Origin: Betaproteobacteria bacterium
Lineage (GTDB): Bacteria > Pseudomonadota > Gammaproteobacteria > Burkholderiales > SG8-39
Assembly: GCA_005888925.1 (NCBI GenBank)
Contig: VBCP01000028.1
Coordinates: 1-13,129, forward strand
Direction of reading: 5' to 3'
DNA: 13,129 nucleotides
Made by a program: the position numbers and the translations under genes. The notes beneath the pieces were generated by a model that saw nothing but the letters and a program-made list of their open reading frames with translations, did no database searches and was not told the origin of the DNA. Below, piece after piece: positions 1-6,806 of this stretch. The first letter of the stretch is position 1; the number at the start of each line of letters is the position of its first letter.

Positions 1-102
1 GATCGCGCGCTCGACGAGCACGAAGCCGTCGTTGAAGTACGACTCGCGCTGCGCCTGGGTCAGGACCTTGGGCTTGATGGCGAGAACCTGTTCCGGTGTC
101 AT
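1..102 (-). CDS. Phytanoyl-CoA dioxygenase (PhyH)-like protein, N-terminal fragment cut by window edge
   Basis: Only the first 34 codons are present; the gene continues beyond base 1. The ATG at 102-100 is preceded by AAGGAG at 110-115 (minus strand) with seven bases of spacing, which fixes the start. The peptide opens MTPEQVLAIKPKVLTQAQ and continues with a YFNDGFVLVE stretch. That is the usual N-terminal helix and 'F..DGFvlv' strand of PhyH-family Fe(II)/2-oxoglutarate dioxygenases. The catalytic His-x-Asp...His residues would lie outside the window, so the assignment rests on this N-terminal signature alone. It starts 28 bases after the FAD oxidoreductase stop on the same strand, so it is probably the third gene of the dctP-FAD-phyH operon. 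It would be a second PhyH-type enzyme, distinct from the one at 4634-5398. Confidence 0.6.
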   Translation of the reverse strand, partial: MTPEQVLAIKPKVLTQAQRESYFNDGFVLVERAI

Positions 103-109
103 GGCAAGA

Positions 110-115
110 CTCCTT
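110..115 (-). promoter_or_regulatory. Ribosome binding site of the partial PhyH-like gene
   Basis: AAGGAG on the minus strand lies seven bases before the ATG at 102-100, within the 28-base gap after the FAD oxidoreductase gene. It supports the chosen start of the edge gene. Confidence 0.6.
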
Positions 116-130
116 CGCGAACAGCCTCCA

Positions 131-1711
131 TCATAAACTCGGCCAGGCGAGCGGTACGCCTTCCTCCACCAGCCGGCGCTGGAACCGGGAAAGCGCCGCA
201 GCATCCTCCCGCACTGCGGCGGGCGGCATTCGATTCTCGAGCGCGAACGCCGCCAGCGCGCCGGCGGCCTCGCCGACGTTCCATTCGACCGGGTGCAGGC
301 GGTAGCAACCGTTGGTGATGTGCGTGGTACCGATGTTCTTGGCGCCGGCGATGAGATTGACGATGCGCGCCGGCAGCAGTGCGCCGAGCGGGATCTGGAA
401 CGGCTTGGTGCGGCAGCTCGCGCCGACGTCGTCCGGACCTGAGCGATGGATATCGATCGGATACCAGCCGACGCCGACCGAATCGGCGAACTGGGCCGCG
501 CACGGCCCCTTCTGATAGCGCTCCGAGACCTCCTGCTCGACGATCGTTTTCCTCGCCTTGATGCGCCGCGCTTCGCGGATGTAAGGGTGCTTGGACAGGC
601 CATCGGCGCTGCCCATGACGTCCGGCCGCAGGCGAATCTCCGGCGCGCCCTGCTCAGTCTGCAACCAGTACAGAAAGCCGAGGCTTACCCGCTTCGCATC
701 CTGCAGCGCTTTGGCGGCATCGAGCGGCGAGCAATCGAGAATGCTCCTGTCGCGGTAGTCGTTGCCCGGCCAGTTGAACATCGTGAGGTTTTCTTTTTCC
801 ACCAGGCGGCGATAGGTCCACAGCCCGCCCTTCGTCCCCGGCATCGTGTCGTACAGCCGGTAGTCGAGCCAGCCGCTCGTCTCGCCGTAGATCTCGCCGG
901 CGTGGACTTCGATGCGCAGGCTGTACGGCTGCGCGGACTTGTAGTGCTCGTACTTTTCCGGACGCGCGATGACATGGCGCTCGCCCTCGCCGCGCCGCTC
1001 GCAGGCAAACGTATAGGTGAAGCTCTGCACGCAGTGCGGCTTCGGTTCTACGGGCTGCGCCTGCGGCTCGCCGGTCTGCGCGATAGTCTCCGCGCCGATC
1101 ACGTGCTCCGCGCCGCACAAGGGCAGCAGGTCGCCGAGCTCGGTTGCGTCGATGACAAGTTGCGGCTGGAAGCGCACGGCGCGGCCGTCGTCGAGGCCCA
1201 TCGCCACCACTTGGCTGATGCGATCGTCCTCGGTCGTCGCGGCCACGGTCTTCATGCGGCGGTGGATCGAGAGCCGCCCAGACTCGACGTGCGGCTGGAG
1301 CATGCGCTCGATCACACCCACGGCAACGCGCGGCTCGAACGCGAGCCGTGTCACCCAGCAGGCGCCGGGATTGAGGTTGTCGTAATGCTCGCGCAAGCGG
1401 TTGCGCAGCTCGTAGTAGCTTCGCGTGCCGCCGAACGTCTCGATATGCTCATGCTCGTCGAGCGCGGAAACGCCCTGCGCCGTCATCTGGCCGCCGAGCC
1501 AGTCGGTTTCTTCGAGCAGCACTACGCGGTGGCCGCTCCTGGCAGCCGCAAGCGCAGCGGCGACACCACCGGTGCCGCCGCCGGCGATCAGAATCTCGCA
1601 GGGCTCAGCGCGCGCCGAAGCCGGCGCTTCTACCGGCAGCACGGCGAGCGACGGATCGCCGCTCACCGGCACGCGCATCACATCGACGACCGAATCGAGC
1701 GAGCGTTGCAC
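131..1711 (-). CDS. FAD-dependent oxidoreductase (FAD_oxidored / PF12831-like)
   Basis: A 526-residue flavoprotein, probably soluble because no signal peptide or membrane segment is visible. A Rossmann dinucleotide-binding motif GGGTGG (G44, G46, G49) follows a beta strand (CEILIA), and the second strand ends in acidic E67/E68 of VVLLEETDWLGG, as expected for ribose binding. The C-terminus has a second FAD-contact region near residues 456-490 (GAKNIGTTHITNGC, then NVGEAAG), typical of this family. The substrate is not deducible. The GTG start directly abuts the TGA of the dctP-type gene (1712-1714), which suggests translational coupling. A later in-frame ATG (codon 12, 1678-1676) is an alternative start. 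It shares an operon with a TRAP receptor and a PhyH-like gene, so oxidation of an imported carboxylate is a reasonable inference only. Length and motifs look intact. Confidence 0.85.
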   Translation of the reverse strand: MQRSLDSVVDVMRVPVSGDPSLAVLPVEAPASARAEPCEILIAGGGTGGVAAALAAARSGHRVVLLEETDWLGGQMTAQGVSALDEHEHIETFGGTRSYYELRNRLREHYDNLNPGACWVTRLAFEPRVAVGVIERMLQPHVESGRLSIHRRMKTVAATTEDDRISQVVAMGLDDGRAVRFQPQLVIDATELGDLLPLCGAEHVIGAETIAQTGEPQAQPVEPKPHCVQSFTYTFACERRGEGERHVIARPEKYEHYKSAQPYSLRIEVHAGEIYGETSGWLDYRLYDTMPGTKGGLWTYRRLVEKENLTMFNWPGNDYRDRSILDCSPLDAAKALQDAKRVSLGFLYWLQTEQGAPEIRLRPDVMGSADGLSKHPYIREARRIKARKTIVEQEVSERYQKGPCAAQFADSVGVGWYPIDIHRSGPDDVGASCRTKPFQIPLGALLPARIVNLIAGAKNIGTTHITNGCYRLHPVEWNVGEAAGALAAFALENRMPPAAVREDAAALSRFQRRLVEEGVPLAWPSL

Positions 1712-2860
1712 TCACTTTGCGTTCGGCTTCGCCCCCGGCTTCTGCTTCCAGTAGTAGTCCGCGGAGAAGCTGTAGGCCGGGTACATCGCCATGCGGCCCG
1801 GCACGACGTTGGCGGCGTACTGGCGCTGGGACTCCACCACCTTCGCGAAGAAAGCATCTTCCTTCGCGAACTTGTCGCGGATCGCGTCCCAGGTCTGCAA
1901 TTGCTTGATCAGCACCTCGGTCGGCGTGCGTCTGACGTTGACGCCCTGTTTGGTGCGCATCTCCACCAGCGCCTTGGAATTCTCGCGGCTGTAGGTGAGC
2001 CACCAGCGCAGATAGGTCTCCGTAGCGGCCATCTTGACGATTTCCTGGAGGTCCGGCGCAAGTGATTTCCAGACTGCCTTCGAGATGATGAGATCGCCCA
2101 CCTCGGTCATCTCGTGCATGCTCGGCATGTAGTAGTACTTCCAGACGTTGTGGAAGCCGAGCTTGACGTCCTCGGCCGGGCAGCACCACTCGGCGGCGTC
2201 GACCACGCCGCGCTGCGCGGCCGGAACGATCTCGCCGCCGGGCATGCTCACCACCGAGGCACCGGCTGCGTTGAGGATCAGGGCGTTCATGCCCACGGCG
2301 CGCATCTTGCGGCCCTTGAGATCTTCCCAGCCCTTGAACGGCTGCTTGAACCAGCCGAACATCTGCGGCGTGAACGGCAGGATGGGCAGCGACATCACAT
2401 CGCGCTTGATGATCGTCTCGAACCACTCGTCCATCAGCTGCTGGCCGCCGCCGTCGTAGAACCAGCCAAGGTGGTCGAATAGGTCCATCCCGAAAGGCCC
2501 GCCCGGACCGCCGGTGAACAGCACCGCGGCCGGATGCTTGCCGATGAGATAGCCCGACCAGGTATGAGCGCCGTCGATCACGCCTCTGTGGGTGGCATCG
2601 GTGACTTCGAACGCCGGCACGATGGTTCCCGCCGCCAGGGCCTTGATCTGCAGCCTGCCGCCGGTGGTCTTGTTCACCCGGTCGGCGAACTGGTTGAAGT
2701 TCTCCATGAAAGTGCTCGACGCTGGCCAGCTCGCCTGCATCGTCAGCGCCCGGGACGCCGAAGCCTGCTGCGCATGTGCCGCGACGCCGTGTAGAGCGCC
2801 TGCAAGCAACATCGCCCCCGCGACTGCAACCCGCAATGATCCCCGTCTCGATGTCGACAT
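1712..2860 (-). CDS. dctP: TRAP transporter solute-binding protein, DctP family, TakP-like
   Basis: A 382-residue periplasmic receptor. The N-terminus has a signal peptide: a basic n-region (RRGSLR), a hydrophobic core, and a likely cleavage site after AHA near residue 30. The mature part shows DctP-family features: the strand/helix around LKGRKMRAVG, whose Arg corresponds to the ligand carboxylate-binding Arg of the family, and a later DAAEW motif followed by KYYYMPSMHE. The DA-E-W...KYYY..HE pattern resembles TakP-type receptors for 2-oxo acids, so a 2-oxo or hydroxy acid ligand is an inference. The start has a strong AGGAGGAGG. It is first in a minus-strand operon with the FAD oxidoreductase and a PhyH-like gene. 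No DctQ or DctM membrane subunit is in the window, so it is an orphan here or its partners lie beyond base 1. Confidence 0.88.
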   Translation of the reverse strand: MSTSRRGSLRVAVAGAMLLAGALHGVAAHAQQASASRALTMQASWPASSTFMENFNQFADRVNKTTGGRLQIKALAAGTIVPAFEVTDATHRGVIDGAHTWSGYLIGKHPAAVLFTGGPGGPFGMDLFDHLGWFYDGGGQQLMDEWFETIIKRDVMSLPILPFTPQMFGWFKQPFKGWEDLKGRKMRAVGMNALILNAAGASVVSMPGGEIVPAAQRGVVDAAEWCCPAEDVKLGFHNVWKYYYMPSMHEMTEVGDLIISKAVWKSLAPDLQEIVKMAATETYLRWWLTYSRENSKALVEMRTKQGVNVRRTPTEVLIKQLQTWDAIRDKFAKEDAFFAKVVESQRQYAANVVPGRMAMYPAYSFSADYYWKQKPGAKPNAK

Positions 2861-2863
2861 GGT

Positions 2864-2872
2864 CCTCCTCCT
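2864..2872 (-). promoter_or_regulatory. Strong ribosome binding site of the TRAP receptor gene
   Basis: AGGAGGAGG on the minus strand, three bases before the ATG at 2860-2858. It lies inside the 38-base gap between two divergent start codons, so the promoters for both directions must overlap the opposing coding regions or this gap. Confidence 0.7.
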
Positions 2873-2898
2873 CTGCAGGGCATGATATACCTGAGCCC

Positions 2899-3780
2899 AT
2901 GGCCGAGGCAGCGAAGCCCGCGGAACGCAAGAAGCGCACGATCACCGAGATCCGCGATTCGAAGATGACCGGCGAGAAGATGGTCTACACGTCGGTGCTC
3001 GATTACACCTCGGCGAAATGGGCCGAGACCGCCGGCGTCGACGTCTGCGTGGTCGGCGACAGCCTCGCCATGACTTGCCACGGTCACCCGAACACCATCC
3101 CGGCGACGATGGACATGATGGTGCTGCACGCCGCCGCGGTGCGCCGCGGCGCACCGAATACCTTCGTCCTCGGCTGCATGCCCTACCAGAGCTACCACAC
3201 GGTCGAGCGCGCCCTCGCCAATGCGACCCGCTTCATGCAGGAAGCGGCGTGCGATGCGGTCAAGCCGCAGGGCGGCAAATCGCAGGCGCACGTGCTGAAG
3301 GCGCTGGTCGACGCCGGCATTCCGACCGCGTCGCACATCGGCCTCACGCCGCACACCATCGCCATGTTCGGCGGCTTCCGCATCCAGGGGCGCACGGCAG
3401 ACGCCGCCATGAAAATCCTCGAGGACGCGCTGGCGATCGAGGACGCGGGCTGCTTCATGCTCGAGTTCGAGGCGGTGCCGGCGAAGATCGCCAAGGTGAT
3501 CTCGCAGCAACTCGAGATCCCGACCATCGGCATCGGCGCCGGCAGCGGCACCGACGGGCAGATCCTGCTCTCATACGATCTGCTCGGTGTGTTTACAGAC
3601 TTCAAGCCCAAGTTCACCAAGCGCTATGCGAACCTAACCGAGGTGGCGGTCGCGGGACTGAAGGCGTACGCCGCCGACGTCAGGGCCGGCAAATTCCCGG
3701 ACGACGACCACAGCTACGGTGTCGATGACCGCGAATATGAGAGGTTTCTGGGTATGGTAGACAAGCGCAGGCACGCATAA
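2899..3780 (+). CDS. PanB-like protein (ketopantoate hydroxymethyltransferase family, altered metal site)
   Basis: A full-length 293-residue member of the PanB/PEP-mutase-like TIM-barrel superfamily. Landmarks in order: VVGDSLAM (D54), AAVRRGAPN, MPYQSY, VKPQGG (K122, Q124), SHIGLTP (H146), FEAVP (E191), IGIGAGSGTDGQ (211-221). Compared with E. coli PanB recalled from memory, the metal ligand D45 is kept (D54), but D84 is C93 and E114 is Q124. The Lys, His and general-base Glu (E181) positions are kept. A classical 5,10-methylene-THF-dependent ketopantoate reaction is therefore doubtful. The ATG at 2899 was chosen because family similarity starts just after it; the frame is open back to 2776, but that part overlaps the divergent receptor gene. 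There is no clear Shine-Dalgarno. The next gene starts nine bases after the stop. A truncated paralogue lies at 5469. Confidence 0.85.
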   Translation: MAEAAKPAERKKRTITEIRDSKMTGEKMVYTSVLDYTSAKWAETAGVDVCVVGDSLAMTCHGHPNTIPATMDMMVLHAAAVRRGAPNTFVLGCMPYQSYHTVERALANATRFMQEAACDAVKPQGGKSQAHVLKALVDAGIPTASHIGLTPHTIAMFGGFRIQGRTADAAMKILEDALAIEDAGCFMLEFEAVPAKIAKVISQQLEIPTIGIGAGSGTDGQILLSYDLLGVFTDFKPKFTKRYANLTEVAVAGLKAYAADVRAGKFPDDDHSYGVDDREYERFLGMVDKRRHA

Positions 3781-3785
3781 GGAGG
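3779..3785 (+). promoter_or_regulatory. Ribosome binding site of the fatty acid hydroxylase gene
   Basis: AAGGAGG overlaps the TAA of the upstream PanB-like gene and precedes the ATG at 3790 by four bases. It supports co-transcription and fixes the start. Confidence 0.7.
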
Positions 3786-3789
3786 AGCC

Positions 3790-4914
3790 ATGGCGGAGCT
3801 CGTCGACAGCCACAACCCCACGGAGCGCCAGCTCAGGTTTCGCGCCGAATACCAGGCGCAGATCCATCCGCTGTACAGCGGACCGGTGCACATCGGCGTG
3901 ATCTACGCGGTCGGCCTCTCGGTCATCGCCTGGTGCGTATCGCGGCTGCAGGGTGCGAGCTGGGAATGGCTGCTGGTGATCCCGGTGTTCTTCTTCTCCA
4001 ACCTGTTCGAATGGTGGATGCACAAGTACGTGATGCACCGCCTGGTCGACGTCTGGGCGCTGCGCGCGATCTATGACCGGCACACGCGCCAGCACCACCA
4101 GTACTTCACCGACAACGAGATGACCGTCAACCAGACCCGGGAATGGCGCATCATCTTCTTCCCGTGGCGGGCCCTCTTCACCTTCATGGGCATGGGCGCG
4201 CCGTTCGCACTCGCGCTCGGCGCCTTGGTGAACCCGAACGCCGGCTACATCCTGATGGTCACGATCATCGGCCAGTACCTGATCTACGAAACCTTCCACT
4301 ACTGCTGCCACGTGCGCGATAACTGGTTCGTGCGCCACGCGCCGTTCATCAACACCATCCGCCGCCACCACGCCGCGCACCACAACTTCGGCATCATGAT
4401 GGCCTGCAACATGAACCTCACCTTCCCGATCGCCGACTGGGTGATGGGCACGAGCGACGTGAAGCGCGGCCTGCTCGGCACGCTGTTCAACGGCTACAAC
4501 CAGGATCACGTGCGGCCCGAGCTGAAACCCACGATCGAGCGCTTCCGCCGCCCGGACGCGCCCGTGACGATCGCTCCTGCCGCAAGCTGCAGTCGACCAG
4601 TACAAGGGCGAGGGTTTCCATTCCCCGATCCGCGTGATGAGCGCCGCCGAGGCGCAGCGCTTCCGCAGCGCGCTCGAGACGCACGAGGCGAAGACCGGCA
4701 AGCCTTTGCAGGGCAACTGGCGGCACAAGATGCATCTGCTTTTCACCTGGGCGGACGAGCTGGTGCACCACCCGAAGGTGCTCGACGCCGTCGAGGACGT
4801 GATCGGACCGGACATCCTGTGCTGGACCACCAACTTCTTCATCAAGGAAGCGCACAGCCCCGGCTTCGTCTCCTGGCACCAGGACTCGACCTACTGGGGC
4901 CTCGAGCCCGATGA
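3790..4914 (+). CDS. Membrane fatty acid hydroxylase / sterol desaturase family protein, frame runs past its natural end
   Basis: The first about 258 residues are an integral membrane di-iron hydroxylase/desaturase (fatty acid hydroxylase superfamily). Hydrophobic stretches lie near residues 34-53, 59-76, 128-148 and 152-170. The histidine boxes are clear: HKYVMH (78-83), HTRQHH (98-103), HYCCH (170-174) and HHAAHH (193-198). It would hydroxylate or desaturate a lipid in the inner membrane; the substrate is unknown. Family similarity stops near RRPDAP (about base 4563). After that the frame stays open to 4914 but encodes an Arg/Pro-rich out-of-frame reading of the downstream PhyH gene, so residues after about 260 are unlikely to be genuine. 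A GTGA at 4564-4567 looks like a former start/stop overlap, which suggests an indel near the joint. It sits between the PanB-like gene and phyH on the same strand. Confidence 0.82.
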   Translation: MAELVDSHNPTERQLRFRAEYQAQIHPLYSGPVHIGVIYAVGLSVIAWCVSRLQGASWEWLLVIPVFFFSNLFEWWMHKYVMHRLVDVWALRAIYDRHTRQHHQYFTDNEMTVNQTREWRIIFFPWRALFTFMGMGAPFALALGALVNPNAGYILMVTIIGQYLIYETFHYCCHVRDNWFVRHAPFINTIRRHHAAHHNFGIMMACNMNLTFPIADWVMGTSDVKRGLLGTLFNGYNQDHVRPELKPTIERFRRPDAPVTIAPAASCSRPVQGRGFPFPDPRDERRRGAALPQRARDARGEDRQAFAGQLAAQDASAFHLGGRAGAPPEGARRRRGRDRTGHPVLDHQLLHQGSAQPRLRLLAPGLDLLGPRAR

Positions 4915-5398
4915 CGTGATCACGGCGTGGGTGGCGTTCACCGAGGTCACCGAGGAAAACGGCTACATGCAGGTGATCCCTGGCAGCCACAAGGTCGACC
5001 AGCTGCCGCACGTGGACACCTTCCACAAGGACAACCTGCTCTCGCGCGGACAGGAAATCGCGGTCGAGGTCGACAAGGCCAGGGCGGTCGGCCTGGCGAT
5101 GGGCGCGGGCGAAATGTCCCTGCACCACATCAAGCTCGTGCACGGCTCGGCGGCCAACCGCAGCGCCGACCGGCGCATCGGCATGTCGATCCGCTACATC
5201 CCGACCTACGTGCGCCAGACCAAAGTCCGCGATTCGGCCATGCTGGTCCGCGGCACGGACCGGTACGGCCATTTCGACCGCGAGCCGAGGCCGAGCGCAG
5301 ACCTCGACGAAGCTGCGCTCGCCGCGCACGCCGACGCGGTCGGCCGGCAAGTGAAAGCGCTCTACCAGGGAACTCAGAAGACCGAATTCCGCGCGTGA
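4634..5398 (+). CDS. Phytanoyl-CoA dioxygenase (PhyH)-family Fe(II)/2-oxoglutarate oxygenase, start disrupted
   Basis: Predicted non-heme iron, 2-oxoglutarate-dependent hydroxylase. The iron-binding facial triad is visible: WHQD (H82, D84 counted from base 4634) and the distal His in LVHGSAANRS (H170), with R176 a candidate 2-oxoglutarate contact. IPGSHK and YIPTYVR are typical of small-molecule PhyH enzymes. The earliest standard start in this frame is GTG 4634, followed by ATG 4637, but similarity begins earlier: codons from about 4577 read LPQAAVDQYKGEGF then HSPIRV, the normal N-terminal helix of the family. An in-frame TGA at 4565 blocks further extension and no ATG, GTG or TTG precedes that segment. 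A GTG at 4564 one frame away would give a normal N-terminus if one base were removed near 4571-4577. A frameshift or sequence error is likely. Confidence 0.82.
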   Translation: MMSAAEAQRFRSALETHEAKTGKPLQGNWRHKMHLLFTWADELVHHPKVLDAVEDVIGPDILCWTTNFFIKEAHSPGFVSWHQDSTYWGLEPDDVITAWVAFTEVTEENGYMQVIPGSHKVDQLPHVDTFHKDNLLSRGQEIAVEVDKARAVGLAMGAGEMSLHHIKLVHGSAANRSADRRIGMSIRYIPTYVRQTKVRDSAMLVRGTDRYGHFDREPRPSADLDEAALAAHADAVGRQVKALYQGTQKTEFRA

Positions 5399-5403
5399 AC
5401 TTC

Positions 5404-5422
5404 GCATGCGCGCCGCGCATGC
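5404..5422. repeat. Short GC-rich inverted repeat between phyH and the truncated panB-like gene
   Basis: GCATGCG (5404-5410) and CGCATGC (5416-5422) are perfectly complementary around a five-base centre, six bases after the phyH stop. The arms extend inward to nine bases if the centre is one base. GCATGCGCGC also recurs directly (5404-5413 and 5417-5426). It could form a hairpin in the intercistronic RNA. No T-tract follows, so a rho-independent terminator is not supported. Confidence 0.45.
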
Positions 5423-5468
5423 GCGCAATGCACGAAGATCGTTTGAGCGCGCTCTGCGCACCAGGCAC

Positions 5469-6110
5469 ATGGTGAGCTACGGCTTTCCCAACACGCTGCC
5501 GGTGACGATCGACATGATGATAGCGCACGCGCAGGCGGTGCGCCGCGGCGCGCCTAGCTGCCTGATCATGGTGTCGATGACCTACGGCAGCTACGCCACG
5601 CCCGAGATCGGCGTGGTGAACGCGCTGCGCCTGATGAAGGAAGGCGGCGCCGACGTCGTCAAGATGCAGGGCGGCAAGGAGAAAGCGCCGGTGATCCGCG
5701 CGATCGCCGATGCCGGCGTGCCGGTGATGAGCCACGTCGGCATGTGCCCGCACTTCGTGCACCAGTACGGCGGCTTCAAGCTGCAGGCGCGCACCGCCGA
5801 GGACGCGATGCGCGTCATCGAGGACGGCATCGCCATCGAGCAAGCCGGCGCGGTGGGCTTCGAGATCGAGGCGGTGCCCGCGCCGGTGGCGAAAGCGGTC
5901 GACGATGCAGTGGACATTTTCACCTTCGCGATCGGCGCCGGGCCGGCGAGCTGCGGCCAGCTGCTGCTCGCCTTCGATCTGCTCGGCGTGTTCGACCAGT
6001 TCAAGCCGAAGTTCACCAAGCGCTATGCGCAGATCTCGGATGTCGCGGTCGATGCGCTGAAGCGCTACGCCGACGAAGTGCGCTCGGGCAAGTTCCCGGA
6101 CGCCGAACAG
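5469..6110 (+). pseudogene. Second PanB-like gene, truncated at both ends
   Basis: About 214 residues are homologous to the PanB-like protein at 2899, matching it from TCHGHPNTIPAT onward. The first about 58 residues, including the VGDS metal-ligand strand, are absent; the 70 bases between the phyH stop and the ATG at 5469 encode nothing similar in any frame. Landmarks kept: AVRRGAP, VKMQGG (K65, Q67), SHVGMCP (H89), IEAVP (E134) and FKPKFTKRYA. As in the first copy, the second metal Asp is replaced (S36) and the Glu of K-x-E is Gln (Q67). At the 3' end similarity stops after KFPDA; from about 6108 the frame reads antisense through livF to a stop at 6672-6674. The loss of both ends makes it very likely non-functional as read, unless the assembly is wrong. 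There is no credible ribosome site before 5469. Confidence 0.72.
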
Positions 6111-6806
6111 GTAAATTGCCCGCACGAGATCGTCGTAATCCCCAGCGAGCGCCTTGACCGCGCCGCCTTCGGCGACCGTGCCGTCTCGCAGCACGAGATA
6201 GCGATCCGCCGCCTTGAGCGCGAGGCCGAGATTCTGCTCGACCAGCAGCAGCGTGAGGCCGCGGCTGCGCAGCGCGCTCAGCGTGCGCGCGGTCTCGGCG
6301 ACGAGCTGCGGCGACAGGCCGCCCGAGGGCTCGTCGAGCAGCATCAGCCGCGGCCGGCTCATCAGCGCGCGCCCGATCGCCACCATCTGCTGCTCGCCGC
6401 CGGAAAGCGTGCGCACCATCTGCCCGCGCCGCTCGGCGAGCCGCGGAAACAGCGCATAGACCTCGGCGGGATCGGCATCATCCCGGGTATAGGCGCCGAG
6501 CTGCAGGTTGTCCTCGACCGAAAGATCGGGGAAGAGATCGCGCGACTGCGACACCTGCACCACGCCATGGCGGACGACCCGGTGCACCGCCCAACGCGAG
6601 GTTTTTATTCCTTTGACTTCTATTTCGCCGCCGGCAATCGGCACCAGCCCGGAGATCGCGTTCAGGCAGGTTGATTTGCCGCTGCCATTCGGCCCGAGCA
6701 GCGCCACCGCTTCACCCTCGGCGAGGGCAAAGTCGACGCCGCGCAGGATCTCGCGCGCGCCGAAGGACACGCGCAGCCCGCTCACCCGGAGCAGCGGCTC
6801 AGCCAT
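6108..6806 (-). CDS. livF: Branched-chain amino acid-type ABC transporter ATP-binding protein LivF, lacking its own stop
   Basis: Cytoplasmic ATPase of a Liv-type importer. Walker A GPNGSGKS (38-45), signature LSGGEQQ (134-140), Walker B LMLLDEP with D158/E159, and the LLVEQN switch region are all present. The size of 233 residues to YL matches the family, which normally ends within a few residues of this point. Here no stop follows: the frame runs on, antisense to the truncated panB-like gene, to 5130. The end given is where homology ends, not a stop codon. The ATG at 6806-6804 overlaps the livG stop by eight bases (ATGGCTGA), a classic coupled pair. It is the last gene of the livKHMGF order. 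The catalytic core looks intact, but the tail as read would be a long nonsense extension. Confidence 0.85.

Noticed and set aside
446..2065. 539-codon open frame on the plus strand opposite the FAD and TRAP genes
   Set aside because: It mirrors two well-supported genes, its translation is Arg/Ala/His-rich without any recognisable domain, and such shadows are common in GC-rich DNA.
2776..2898. 41-codon N-terminal extension of the PanB-like gene
   Set aside because: It overlaps the signal-peptide coding region of the divergent TRAP receptor and has no similarity to PanB; the ATG at 2899 fits the family length.
3634..4845. 403-codon minus-strand open frame opposite the membrane hydroxylase
   Set aside because: Antisense of a His-box membrane protein; no motif or ribosome site of its own.
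5399..5468. GC-rich hairpin as a rho-independent terminator after phyH
   Set aside because: No T-run follows the stem and the next gene fragment starts within 50 bases.
5130..6107. Long C-terminal extension of LivF as a novel fusion domain
   Set aside because: It is the antisense reading of the truncated panB-like gene, which keeps clear family motifs on the other strand.
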